Shown piece by piece: positions 47,901-56,748 of a stretch of DNA of 64,000 bases. Each line of letters starts with the position of its first letter. The first letter of the stretch is position 1. Under the pieces are notes generated by a model. It ran no database searches, was not told the origin of the DNA, and saw only the letters and a program-made list of their open reading frames with translations. The position numbers were made by a program, and so were the translations under genes. The stretch is from an uncultured Bacteroidota bacterium (lineage in GTDB: Bacteria; Bacteroidota; Bacteroidia; Flavobacteriales_F; PHOS-HE28), in contig CADEDY010000003.1 of NCBI GenBank assembly GCA_902826215.1, forward strand, positions 87,289-151,288. The letters are read 5' to 3'.

Positions 47901-50900
47901 CGGCTCCACCTGCACACAGGATGTTGGCCCCACTTGGCCCCAATGCGCTTATCACCTCAACGATCACGCTCTCTGGCGCGACCAAGGTGAACGAGTCGCT
48001 GAACGTGCAGCCATTGGCATCCTGTACAGTGACGTCGTAGGTGTCTGCTGTGATCGCGGTGAGGTCCTCGGTGACCGCACCGTTGCTCCAACTGAATGCA
48101 TAGGGTGAAACTCCGCCAGAAACGGTGAGGTCGATGCTCCCATCGAAGGCGCCGTTGCAGGTGACATTGCTGCCATTAATATCCGACAACATCGCGGACA
48201 GGTCGATCGGTGAAGGTGCACTCAATGTGCGTGTTACAGATGAAGTACAGCCGTTCGCATCTGTGACCACGGCTTCGTACACCCCTGCACTTAGGTTCGT
48301 CAGGTCTTCGGTTGTGATCGGTACGCCGACACCATCGCTCCAAACGATGGCATACGGTGCCGTGCCACCAGTGATGGTCAAGTCGATCGCTCCATCCGTT
48401 GCACCAGCGCAAGAGATTTGATCACCGCTTGAGGTGGAAGTGGTCATTAGAGAAAGGTCGATCGCAGTGGGTGCCGTGATCGTAGCATTCGCACTGGACA
48501 CGCAGCCGTTCGCATCAGTGATCTGCCCGTTGTAGAGTCCGGGGATTAGTCCAGCGATAGTTGACGCGGTGGAGGAATAGCCACCCGGTCCGCTCCAGAG
48601 TGCATCGTACGGAGCAGTGCCACCGGTCGACATGATCTCGATGGCTCCATCCGCTGCATTTGCGCAGCTGATCGGAGTTCCGTTGTAGTTCGATACCACA
48701 GTGGAAGACGCGAGTGCCTCTGGTGTGCTCAAGACCACTTGCGTGGACAAAGCGCACCCATTCACGTCTGTCACAGTGACCGCGTAGTTGCCTGCGACAA
48801 GTCCCGATAGGTCCTCATCGGTAGAGGTGAATCCATTCGGCCCGGACCATTCGATCGAGTAAGAACCAGCACCCCCGGTGATATCCAGGGCAATGCTGCC
48901 ATCCGATGCACCGAGGCAACTCACACCCCAGCCGCCTGCGAACGCATTTGCTGAGGCGGTGAGCTCCAAAGAACCTGGCTGTCCAACATTGAATGCTTCG
49001 GTGATCGCGCAACCGTTCACGTCGGTCGCGGTCAAGCTGTAGGTCCCAGCTCCGATAGTGTTGATGTCCTCATCGGAGCTCGCATACCCGTTCGGTCCCG
49101 TCCATTGGAAAGTATAGCCCGGCGTCCCACCTGCAAGCGTGATATCAACGGCACCATCGGTGGAGCCTTGGCAAGCTGCTGTGGAAACCGCACCTGAAAC
49201 GCTCAGCTCCGTAGGTTCGGTCAAGGTGATGACCGTGTCCTTGGTACAACCGAAGAAGTCGATCAGAACCAAACTGTATGTGCTCGGACCCAATTCGATG
49301 ATGTCCTCGAGGCCGCTGGATTGTGCGTTCCCATCCATCCAGATGTGCGAATAGGGCCCCTGGCCTCCGATCACCGTAAGGTCGATGCTACCGTCGAAGG
49401 CGTTGTTGCAAGAGATCGGAGTTGTGACCACGTCGATCTCTAGTGGAGCAGGTGCTCCTTGTATAGTTACCGGAAAGTGTTTCGTGTCCGCACAACCATT
49501 CGCATCCAGCACCGCAACGGTGTATAGTCCAGGTGCAAGGTCTGTGGCGGTTGCTCCAATGGTCGCCGGGTTCGTATCCCATGTGATCACATAGGATCCG
49601 CTTCCTCCGGTCAATGTGATCGTCGCCTCGCCATTGCTCGCGCCGAAGCAAGTGACGTGCTGGACCTGATCGAAGAACGCGCTGATCTCTTCGGCCGGTT
49701 GGGCGATGATGGCCGAGTTGGTGACCGTGCAACCTCGCGCATCCGTTACGGTAACGGTATGTTCTCCAGCAGCTAGGTTCGTTACTTGCACGGTGGTCTG
49801 TGACGGAGCAGTATCCCAAATGATCTCATAGGGGGCGGTTCCGCCGGAAGCACTCGCAATGGCACTGCCTTCCGCAGCACCGAAACAAAGTACGTCTGAG
49901 ACGTTGGAGATAGAAACGCCAAGTGGTGCGGATGGGCCGGTCACATCGATCGCACTATCGAAGGAGCAACCGTTACTGTCCGAGATCGTGCAGGTCCATT
50001 CGCCAGCAGGCAGATCCGCGGCATTTGCTGTGTTCTGGACGGGTGATGTATTCCACTGGAAGGTATATGGTGCGGTTCCGCCAGCAGCGACCACTTGAGC
50101 GATCCCGGTCGGGTCGCCGAAGCATGCGATGTCTTCGACCAACGTGTTGGTCGCCGTCAGCACGGCTGGTTGTGTCAACGTGATCGATGCATTTACCATG
50201 CAACCGTTGGCATCGGTGAGCTGAGTGATGTAGTTTCCTGCTACCAACGAGCCGATATCCATCGTCGTCGCTTGAAAAGCGTTCGGTCCATCCCAGACCA
50301 CATCCATGGGTGGGACACCTCCACTCACTGTCATGGTGATACTGCCATCCGTTGCTCCGTTACAGGTCAGGTTCCAGCCACCGACCACGGTGGGCGAGAT
50401 CGGTACGGCGATGATCGCAGGCGGAGCATTCAGTTCGTACTCAGCTGAACTGGAGCAACCATTGTCATCTGTAACGACGTACGTGTATGTGCCCGGAACT
50501 ACGCCGGTGATATCCATTGTGTTCGCGGTATATCCGGCAGGGCCACTCCATGCATGCGTGAACGGCAACGTTCCTCCGTTCACGGTTTGAAGAACCGCAC
50601 CGTCGTTCGACCCTGCGCAACTCACCTCATACCCATTGTGGTCTGAGGTCGTGCCGGATATAGTGAACAGCCCGGGCTGGCTTACATCGAAATTCCGAAT
50701 TGCCGAGCATCCTTGAGCGTCGGTAACGACCAGCATGTACACGCCGGCCAGAAGTCCATCGATGTCTGCGCCGGTGGCTGTGAATCCACTTGGGCCTGTC
50801 CATGAACTGGTGTAGGGTGAAGTTCCGCCGGACACATTGCCATCCACTGCACCATCGGCTGCACCGCCACATGTAGCGGAGGTAACGATCCCGGAAAGCG

Positions 50901-53900
50901 TGAGCGGTGTGCTTGGTTGAGTGATCGTGACGGTCGCGGTTGACGTGCATCCGGTAACATCAGAGACCGTACAGATCCAGGTGCCGACACCAAGGTTCAT
51001 CGCGCTCGATCCGGTTTGTATGGGTGCGGAGTTCCATGAGAAGGTATAGGGCGCATTGCCTCCATTGGCTGACATGGTAGCACCACCGGTAGTGGACCCA
51101 AAGCAGACCACATTGGTTTGTGAGACCAAGCTGGACTGGAGTGCTTGGGCAGGTTGAGTGATCGTTACCGTACGAGTGACGGTGCATCCATTGTTATCAA
51201 GTACAGTGCAGGTCCATGTACCGGCTGGGAGGGAGGTGGCAGTGGCTCCATTCTGCGCTGGCGAAGTGTTCCAGGCAAAGGTGTATGGTGCAGTGCCTCC
51301 GCTTGCGGAAACCGTTGCACCGCCTGTGGAAGCCCCAAAGCAATTGACATTGTTCTGGGCACTAACTGTGGCATTGAGTACGGCGGCCGGCTGAGTGATG
51401 GTGACGTTGCGCGTTGTCGAGCATCCGTTGAAGTCGATCACCGAGCAGGTCCATGTGCCAGCCGCGAGACCGGTCGCGGTAGGGCCATTCTGCACTGGTG
51501 TCGTGTTCCAGTTGAAGGTATACGGTGCAGTACCTCCGGTCGCGGAGATCGTGGCGGATCCAGTGCTCGCACCAGAACAGGTCACGTGGGTACGGGAATC
51601 AACGGTGGTGGCGATCGTCGCAGTGGGCTGTATGATGATGACGCTTTGAACCGTAGTGCAACCAGAGACATCGGTGACCATGCAGTTCCATGTGCCCGCA
51701 GTGAGGCTTGTGGCATTCGCCGTCGTTTGCGCTGGTGTGGTGTTCCAGTTGTACGAATAAGGTGCTGTTCCGCCGGAAGCAACGACCGTCGCGCTACCCG
51801 TATTCGACCCGAAACAGTTCACATCCGTTCGCGACCCCAGGTTGGTTGCAAGAGCTGTTGCGGGTTGCGTGATGGTGACGTTGCGCGTGTTCGTGCATCC
51901 ATTCAGGTCAGTAGCTGTGCATGTCCAAATGCCCGCCGCGAGACCGGAAGCACTTGCACCGTTCTGGATGGGTGTGGTATTCCACGAATAGGTGTACGGC
52001 GCAGTGCCTCCTTGAGCCGAAAGCGTGGCACTACCTGTGCTCGCACCAAAGCAGGACACTTGGGTCTGGGTGATCACATTCGTAGAGAGTTGCGCACTTG
52101 GTTGAGTGATGGTGATCGTGCGCGAGGTAGTGCAACCGTTCGCATCGGAAATGGAACAGATCCAGCTCCCGGAACCGAGGTTGATGGCATTGGCGACTGT
52201 CTGCACCGGCGTGGTGTTCCAACTGAAGTTGTACGGTGAAGTTCCACCGCTAGCGCTGATCGTCGCGCTACCATTCGTTGCTCCGAAGCAGGATGCATTT
52301 GTTTGGACGCTCACGCTGGTGGAAAGTTGTGCAGATGGTTGTGTGATGGTCACGTTTCGTGTGGTGGAGCAACCGTTCGCATCCGTAACGGAGCAGATCC
52401 ATGTGCCTGCGGCAAGTCCGGTGGCAGTTGCCGAGGATTGTACTGGTGTGGTGTTCCAGTTGAAGGTGTGCGGCCCGGTGCCTCCGGATACAGCGATCGT
52501 CGCACTCCCCGTAGTACCACCAGAACACAAGACATTGGTCTGCGCGCTCACGCTGCTCCCGAGGGCCACATTCGGCTGGGTGATGACAACGCTCTGAGTT
52601 GCAGAACAGCCGCTGGCATCAACGACCGTACAGGTCCATGTGCCAAAAGGAAGGCTGTTCGCAGTAGCACCAGATTGCGCGGGAGCTGTGTTCCAACTGT
52701 AGGTGTACGGTCCAGTACCACCAATTGCGGAAACGGTCGCGCTTCCCGTGTTCGCGGCGAAGCAGGATACGTTCGTTTGTGTGGATACACTTGTTGCGAG
52801 TGCTGCGGATGGCTGGGTGATAGTGACATTTCGTGTGCTGGAACATCCACGAGCATCGGTTACGATGCATGTCCATGTCCCTGCCTGTAGTGCGTTCGCG
52901 GATGCACTGCTTTGCACAGGCGTGGTATTCCAACTGAAGGTATATGGCGCTGTTCCGCCACTAGCCGTGATCGTTGCGCTACCCGTACTCGCACCGAAAC
53001 AGGTCACGTTGGTTTGGGCACTGAGGGAATTGGTCAACACCGTGGCTGGTTGTGTGATAGGAACACTGCGCGTCGTCGAGCATCCGTTATTATCCGTAAC
53101 GGTACAAGTCCACGTGCCTGCAGTTAGACCGGTTGCCGTGACACCGTTTTGTGGTGGTGTTGTATTCCAGTTGAAAGTGTAGGGCGCTGTTCCGCCCGAT
53201 GCGGCAACCGTGGCCGATCCAGTTGCACCTCCGAAACAAGCGACCTGGGTCGAACTGCTCAGGCTGGTCGATAGCGGCGTGGTCGGGCCGCTGATCAAAG
53301 CAGAAGCGGTGCTGGTGCATCCGTATCCGTCAGTGACCGTGGCGTGAAAGGTTCCGGCGGCCAGGCCAGTGGCGGTGGCATCGATCTGTATTGGAGTGGT
53401 GTTCCACGAATAGCTGAACGGCGGAGTACCACCCGCCACGCTCACGGTCGCTTGCCCTGTGTTCGCTCCGAAGCAGGAGTGGCCGACCACCCCGCCAATG
53501 GTAGGCGCGATGGCGGTCGGTTGCGTCATGGTATAGCTGGCGGTGAAGGTGCATCCGCTCGCATCCACCACGTTCACTTGGTAGGTTCCGGCGCCCAGAC
53601 CTGTCAAGTTCGTATTGGTGGAAGTGAATCCGTTCGGTCCGGTCCAGTTCGTTGTGTACGGACCTGTGCCGCCTGTTATTGTGAGGCCAAGGCTTCCGGT
53701 GGTACCACCGAAACAGGCTACGTTCTCCCCGAAAGGAAGGATCGATGGCGTAAGTGTACCGCTAAGCACCGCCGGCGATCCAACATTGAAACTTTGGGTC
53801 CGCATGCACCCGGTGCCATCGGAGTAGGATACCGTGTAGGTGCCCGCTGGAATGTTCGTCAGGTCCTCCGTGGTGGCTGTGAACCCATTGGGTCCGGTCC

Positions 53901-55371
53901 AATTGAAGGTGAATGGCGCGAAGCCACCCGAGTGCGAAAGGTTGATGGCTCCGTTGGTTTGTCCGGAGCATAGGGGGCGTGTGGTCGTGGCCGTAAGGAC
54001 CGGGTTGCTGACACGCACTTGCCGCGCGACAGTGCGTGAGCAGATGCCCTCGTTGATCGTCACCATGTAGTTGGTGGTGGACAAAGGCTTTGCCCAAGGG
54101 TTCCCGCTTGTGGAACTACTGAGTCCTGCTGTGGGAGACCATGTATAGGCTTGACCGCCAACGATGTTGAACTGAACGGAATCACCCCGGCAGATGGTCG
54201 AGGCCAACGGGGATACCGTAGCGATGATCGTATCGTTGAGGTTGAAGATCAATGTATCGAGGTTCACTGCTGGACAAGCAGGGTTGCCCAAGATGAAGTG
54301 CAAGGACTCCATAGGTTCAGTGATCGCATCAGCGATGGGGTCCACGTTCACCGAAACAGATGTCTGCCCAGCAGGGATCGTAACGGTCTTCGGAACGCTT
54401 GGGTTGATATTCCCAATGGCGGCATAGTCTGTACCGTTCACCGCCGTCCCTTCCAAATAGTACTGCAACGGCAAGGGCGTGGGCAGTGCAGTCTGACGCG
54501 TGAATGTGACCCAACCGGGGTTGCAGCCTTCAACCATATGTGCCGTACCATTCACGGTCTGGCTGGTCATTTGCACGGGATTACTTTGGATGCGTTCAAT
54601 GAAAACGCCGCTATCGAACTTGCGGTCCGAGGCGTCCGCGACCACGAGTTTCAAGTGATAGATCTGACAGGGTTGGACCAACGACCGTGCGGAAAGACCT
54701 CGCGTCAAACCATCGTATTGGATGTCTTGGCCGCCCACATTATCAAAATAGTGCGATGAATACGAGCCGTTGTTCACGTTGTTGATCGTGACCGGCAGAT
54801 TCGTATTCGGGATCAATGCGATGTTGTGGTCGTTGCCGATCCCAGCGTCACCCACAATGCCCGGTCCGCTGATGAAGAAGCCGAATACGTCGTTGTACTG
54901 CGACCCCACCCATTCGTTGTACTCTTCACTTCCGAGTACGAAGTTGAACCGAATGCTATCACCACTTGGGATGATGTCGAATTCGAAGAGACAGGCATCG
55001 CGCGTCGTCCTTCCGGTCACCACGTTCAGAAGCGTATTTCCGTTGGTCCCTTGCTGGAACGACTTGTTCTCCACGTCATTCGGGCCGATCGTTTCCGATA
55101 TCCGTCCAGAAGTCAAGAGCACGCCCTCGGAGATGCCGAGAACGGAACCGGTATAAGCGAATTCGCCGTAGCCCTCTGCGTGGCACGTTATGCTCGGGTT
55201 GGAGATCTGTACCCCCGGGCCTGTAATGGTCCGTGCAAGGGACTGGAGGTCGGTTTGTGGAGAAACGGTCAACTGAGCATGACCGAGTCCACCGGAAAGC
55301 AATGCGATCAATGCGATCGTCGTGCGCCTCATACCGAATGGAGAGATGGTTCCCATGGAAGCCTGCTTCAT
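44992..55371 (-). CDS. Giant T9SS-exported SprB-repeat adhesin (3459 aa)
   Basis: Signal peptide ending LSGGLGHAQ (about 14-33), choice-of-anchor L domain (about 34-270, GSEEYNEWVGSQYNDVFGFF), Calx-beta-like strand region (about 280-390), one Ig-like segment, then 36 consecutive SprB-type repeats (45253-53997) and a type B gliding-motility CTD of 86 residues (PTGFSPNEDGANDFFDIRGI...). Most repeats have two Cys and a GGTAPYxFxW core. The start ATG at 55371 overlaps the preceding TGA by four bases; ATG 55332 would still give a signal peptide. No catalytic domain is seen. Known relatives act in gliding or surface adhesion; the ligand is unknown. Confidence 0.94.
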   Translation of the reverse strand: MKQASMGTISPFGMRRTTIALIALLSGGLGHAQLTVSPQTDLQSLARTITGPGVQISNPSITCHAEGYGEFAYTGSVLGISEGVLLTSGRISETIGPNDVENKSFQQGTNGNTLLNVVTGRTTRDACLFEFDIIPSGDSIRFNFVLGSEEYNEWVGSQYNDVFGFFISGPGIVGDAGIGNDHNIALIPNTNLPVTINNVNNGSYSSHYFDNVGGQDIQYDGLTRGLSARSLVQPCQIYHLKLVVADASDRKFDSGVFIERIQSNPVQMTSQTVNGTAHMVEGCNPGWVTFTRQTALPTPLPLQYYLEGTAVNGTDYAAIGNINPSVPKTVTIPAGQTSVSVNVDPIADAITEPMESLHFILGNPACPAVNLDTLIFNLNDTIIATVSPLASTICRGDSVQFNIVGGQAYTWSPTAGLSSSTSGNPWAKPLSTTNYMVTINEGICSRTVARQVRVSNPVLTATTTRPLCSGQTNGAINLSHSGGFAPFTFNWTGPNGFTATTEDLTNIPAGTYTVSYSDGTGCMRTQSFNVGSPAVLSGTLTPSILPFGENVACFGGTTGSLGLTITGGTGPYTTNWTGPNGFTSTNTNLTGLGAGTYQVNVVDASGCTFTASYTMTQPTAIAPTIGGVVGHSCFGANTGQATVSVAGGTPPFSYSWNTTPIQIDATATGLAAGTFHATVTDGYGCTSTASALISGPTTPLSTSLSSSTQVACFGGATGSATVAASGGTAPYTFNWNTTPPQNGVTATGLTAGTWTCTVTDNNGCSTTRSVPITQPATVLTNSLSAQTNVTCFGASTGSATITASGGTAPYTFSWNTTPVQSSASANALQAGTWTCIVTDARGCSSTRNVTITQPSAALATSVSTQTNVSCFAANTGSATVSAIGGTGPYTYSWNTAPAQSGATANSLPFGTWTCTVVDASGCSATQSVVITQPNVALGSSVSAQTNVLCSGGTTGSATIAVSGGTGPHTFNWNTTPVQSSATATGLAAGTWICSVTDANGCSTTRNVTITQPSAQLSTSVSVQTNASCFGATNGSATISASGGTSPYNFSWNTTPVQTVANAINLGSGSWICSISDANGCTTSRTITITQPSAQLSTNVITQTQVSCFGASTGSATLSAQGGTAPYTYSWNTTPIQNGASASGLAAGIWTCTATDLNGCTNTRNVTITQPATALATNLGSRTDVNCFGSNTGSATVVASGGTAPYSYNWNTTPAQTTANATSLTAGTWNCMVTDVSGCTTVQSVIIIQPTATIATTVDSRTHVTCSGASTGSATISATGGTAPYTFNWNTTPVQNGPTATGLAAGTWTCSVIDFNGCSTTRNVTITQPAAVLNATVSAQNNVNCFGASTGGATVSASGGTAPYTFAWNTSPAQNGATATSLPAGTWTCTVLDNNGCTVTRTVTITQPAQALQSSLVSQTNVVCFGSTTGGATMSANGGNAPYTFSWNSAPIQTGSSAMNLGVGTWICTVSDVTGCTSTATVTITQPSTPLTLSGIVTSATCGGAADGAVDGNVSGGTSPYTSSWTGPSGFTATGADIDGLLAGVYMLVVTDAQGCSAIRNFDVSQPGLFTISGTTSDHNGYEVSCAGSNDGAVLQTVNGGTLPFTHAWSGPAGYTANTMDITGVVPGTYTYVVTDDNGCSSSAEYELNAPPAIIAVPISPTVVGGWNLTCNGATDGSITMTVSGGVPPMDVVWDGPNAFQATTMDIGSLVAGNYITQLTDANGCMVNASITLTQPAVLTATNTLVEDIACFGDPTGIAQVVAAGGTAPYTFQWNTSPVQNTANAADLPAGEWTCTISDSNGCSFDSAIDVTGPSAPLGVSISNVSDVLCFGAAEGSAIASASGGTAPYEIIWDTAPSQTTVQVTNLAAGEHTVTVTDARGCTVTNSAIIAQPAEEISAFFDQVQHVTCFGASNGEATITLTGGSGSYVITWDTNPATIGATATDLAPGLYTVAVLDANGCADTKHFPVTIQGAPAPLEIDVVTTPISCNNAFDGSIDLTVIGGQGPYSHIWMDGNAQSSGLEDIIELGPSTYSLVLIDFFGCTKDTVITLTEPTELSVSGAVSTAACQGSTDGAVDITLAGGTPGYTFQWTGPNGYASSDEDINTIGAGTYSLTATDVNGCAITEAFNVGQPGSLELTASANAFAGGWGVSCLGASDGSIALDITGGAGSYSIEWSGPNGFTSTDEDLSGLVAGNYAVTVTDVNGCALSTQVVLSTPEALASSTVVSNYNGTPISCANAADGAIEIMSTGGTAPYDALWSGPGGYSSTASTIAGLIPGLYNGQITDANGCVSSANATITAPTAIDLSLMTTSTSSGDQISCAGATDGAIDLTITGGTAPYAIVWSDGVGVPITTEDLTNLSAGVYEAVVTDANGCTSSVTRTLSAPSPIDLSAMLSDINGSNVTCNGAFDGSIDLTVSGGVSPYAFSWSNGAVTEDLTAITADTYDVTVQDANGCTFSDSFTLVAPESVIVEVISALGPSGANILCAGGADGSLEAEVSGGTAPYVINWSGPDGFVSTDPAIDGLLAGNYDLHVTDANGCIHTSSTLVTEPSPLQVGLSTVTYNGGYNIPCATVSIGVFYSAVTGGTPGYGYAWSGPDGFTSGDPNLTSLTAGTYDLLVNDANGCTGTASATLTAPGELEVVLAFSDFDGLPISCAGNDGTVMVTVTGGAPAYEFDWTGPDGFGSQQADVSALTPGEYALSIHDANGCSLDTTFILDAAEPLQASFSNTSNLCAGATGGGIDVTIAGGGAPYTYTWSGPNGFVSIEEDPMGLASGNYTVTVSDQLGCDDSFSTIINAPAPLSSGTYTSFFGLYNLQCQGDSTGVIELTPAGGMPTYSVSVSGPGSYSSNALQNTGLVAGDYSINITDLNGCVLDTTITLTEPQNGVDAELTLSVYPSGTNVSCYGAADGWIDATISGGTGPYVFNWRGPDSLEFVTEDVTNLPAGDYAYELVVTDANQCNFFTSVTLTEPDTALWATTVTSALNGSGTSCAGASDGAIDLTIGGGNGGYMITWSGPDGFSAGSEDLADLIGGTYIANISDLNGCTVEQVVALSAPEPLLPELNTSLFPGGTAISCEGVNDASIASVVTGGTGPFTLLWNGPNGFNSTASVIEGLGEGTYCLGVVDANGCVSEACVSILAPTSIAANTLATNAGCGEPDGTVDLSVSGGSAPFTYAWNNGAQSEDLIGLEPGSYQVVITDANGCTATSSGEVNGTPALVGTAITSPVDCHGGTSGMIDLQLSSGTQPYSFAWSNGSTTEDVSNLAAGIYEVTVTDAIGCTLFNTYTIEQPTAITIDAEVSTFANGYNLSGYGTQDGSIMVTVDGGTLPYSLLWSNGAVSASISGLAAGPYTLEVTDANGCILSLTESLTEANDLVMPTGFSPNEDGANDFFDIRGIDGYEQNLFTVLNRWGNVVYEHPNYSNQWKGENSQGETLPNGTYFVILSINDGTRTLQGFVDLRR
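44995..45252 (-). other. Type B T9SS C-terminal domain of the giant adhesin
   Basis: 86 residues beginning VMPTGFSPNEDGANDFF and containing FTVLNRWGNVVYEH, WKGENSQGETLPNGTY and ending LQGFVDLRR. This is the gliding-motility-associated C-terminal domain pattern that directs export by T9SS. Confidence 0.93.
45253..53997 (-). repeat. 36 tandem SprB-type repeats within the adhesin gene
   Basis: Counted by hand: 36 units of about 74-88 residues, each normally with Cys near its start (CFG/CAG) and a second Cys in the DxxGC turn. Two subtypes occur: WNTTPxQ units (3-13, 17-19) and W(S/T)GPNGF units (1-2, 14-16, 21-24, 26-33), plus shorter W(S/N)NG units (25, 34-36). Unit 36 has lost its first Cys. 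Confidence 0.9.
50902..53271 (-). repeat. Block of ten exact-length 237-bp direct repeats
   Basis: Repeats 4-13 of the adhesin are each exactly 79 codons (10 x 237 = 2370 bp, both boundaries checked on the DNA). They are much more alike than other units, sharing SxxTxVxCFGxxTGSAT, GGTAPYTFxWNTTPxQ, LxAGTWTCxVTD and VTITQP. This indicates recent expansion by unequal recombination or slippage. Confidence 0.9.
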
Positions 55372-55736
55372 CGGTTTCGAGTTTCGGCGCAAGCGGCTTC
55401 TGCCTGGGCTAGACTGTGGTTGATGATCCGTGTGCGACTGCTATTCACCGCTCTACTTGTCATTGCGTTCCGCACGCTGGTCTCCAGCTGCGATCGACTT
55501 TCATTCGTCACGGATTCAAAGACGAGTATCCCTGCTGGCACACATGCGAAGACCACCCGCGGACTTCCCAGTGTGGTGTTCCGACTCAAGGCATCACGCG
55601 TAGCGCTATCCAGCCCATCCACCTGCAAGGTGACCTGTGTTGGTACAGGGGTTCGGGGCTGAGCGTGCGCTGCGGCACACGACCAGAACAGCGCGATGAG
55701 GAGGAAACCTCTGAGGAGAATTTGAGCGTGATTCAT
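55368..55736 (-). CDS. Small secreted protein coupled to the giant adhesin, unknown function
   Basis: 122 aa. Signal peptide MNHAQILLRGFLLIALFWSC...AHAQ (about 1-26), then a ~95-residue domain beginning PTQVTLQVDGLDSATRDAL and ending QAEAACAETRNR, with two Cys (VFACVPAG, EAACAE). The beta-alpha-beta-beta-alpha pattern resembles a ferredoxin-like fold, but I recognise no family. Its TGA overlaps the adhesin ATG by four bases, so the two are translated together. The ATG at 55736 was chosen for the signal peptide. Possible roles are an export chaperone or a co-secreted partner; neither is shown. Confidence 0.75.
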   Translation of the reverse strand: MNHAQILLRGFLLIALFWSCAAAHAQPRTPVPTQVTLQVDGLDSATRDALSRNTTLGSPRVVFACVPAGILVFESVTNESRSQLETSVRNAMTSRAVNSSRTRIINHSLAQAEAACAETRNR

Positions 55737-55847
55737 GTCCTTTTCGTTCCATAATTGCGCCGGATGAGTGGTCCTTATGAGCGCCCTTGGGTTGGATCTG
55801 GGGCTTTTATACCCGTGATCGACCGGAAAGGTTCCCTGAACGACGAA

Positions 55848-55879
55848 ACCCCTGCCTTGAATTACCAAGGCAGGGGTTC
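55848..55879 (-). terminator. Terminator hairpin downstream of rlmB
   Basis: Perfect 13-bp stem AACCCCTGCCTTG/CAAGGCAGGGGTT with a 6-base loop, 33 bases past the rlmB stop. There is no strong U-run on either side, so it may act as a Rho-assisted or mRNA-end hairpin. Confidence 0.65.
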
Positions 55880-55912
55880 CTCAAGCCGAAGAACGGCTTA
55901 TGTCATTGACGG

Positions 55913-56656
55913 TCAGTCGGTCGTGCGCCGTTGAAGCAGGGCGGCGTGCAGCACGATCCCAGCGGCTACCGAAACGTTGAGCGAACCGAGTTCGCCTGCC
56001 ATGGGGATCCGGACGAGGTCATCGGCCATGCGGATCACGGCATCGCTGATGCCTTCATCCTCAGCGCCCATCACAAGAACCAAGGGGCCGCTCAGATCGG
56101 CATCGGCCAGGTCCATGGTGCCTTTCTCGGTACAAGCAACGATCCGTAGGCCATGGTCGCGGGCCACCTTCAGACCATCGGTGAAACGGGTCACCCGGCA
56201 AACCGGCTTACGAAGCAATGCGCCGGCAGAACTCTTCACGGCATCAGGACCCAAACGCGCGGTACCCATTTTGGGAACAAGCAACGCATGCGTCCCGAAG
56301 CACTCGGCACTGCGGGCTATGGCGCCCATGTTCCGCACATCGGTCACGCTGTCCAGAGCAAGGATCAAGGGTGTTTCACCGCGCTCGTAGGCCATGGAGA
56401 TCACCTCGTTGAGGTCCTGTTCTTCCACTTGGCTCAGGAAGGCGATCACCCCTTGGTGCTCGATCTTCGTCAGCCGATCCAGCTTTTCAAGGGGCACGGG
56501 TTGCCACGGGATCTCGCGGTCCATGGCCAATTGACGGATCTCGCGGATCCCATCGCCACCGGCCTCACGACGGATCAGGAGCTTCTCGATGTTCTTTCCC
56601 GCCCGAAGTGCTTCGATCACCGGCCAAACGCCGCAGACCATATCGTTGGATGCCAT
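55913..56656 (-). CDS. rlmB: 23S rRNA 2'-O-methyltransferase, TrmH/SpoU family (RlmB-like)
   Basis: 247 aa. N-terminal L30e-like substrate-binding domain (MVCGVWPVIEALRAGKNIEKLL) and C-terminal SPOUT knot with LALDSVTDVRNMGAIARSAECFG, LVMGAEDEGI and IPMAGELGSLNVSVAAGIVLH. Relatives methylate the ribose of G2251 in 23S rRNA; the target is inferred from similarity. ATG at 56656 chosen; upstream in-frame codons start only with TTG. It is the last gene of the L,D-transpeptidase-rmuC-GWxTD-rlmB run, 92 bases after the GWxTD gene. Confidence 0.9.
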   Translation of the reverse strand: MASNDMVCGVWPVIEALRAGKNIEKLLIRREAGGDGIREIRQLAMDREIPWQPVPLEKLDRLTKIEHQGVIAFLSQVEEQDLNEVISMAYERGETPLILALDSVTDVRNMGAIARSAECFGTHALLVPKMGTARLGPDAVKSSAGALLRKPVCRVTRFTDGLKVARDHGLRIVACTEKGTMDLADADLSGPLVLVMGAEDEGISDAVIRMADDLVRIPMAGELGSLNVSVAAGIVLHAALLQRRTTD

Positions 56657-56748
56657 GGCGCGAAGGTCGGGGTTATTGAAGTTGATCAGGCTCAAGTGGA
56701 AGAAATTGAGCGCTGGAGGACCAACTGACCTCTCTCTCCAACGTTCAA

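Noticed and set aside
50902..53271. CRISPR-like or satellite array
   Set aside because: The 237-bp periodicity lies within one open frame and encodes SprB repeats; there are no short palindromic repeats or unique spacers.
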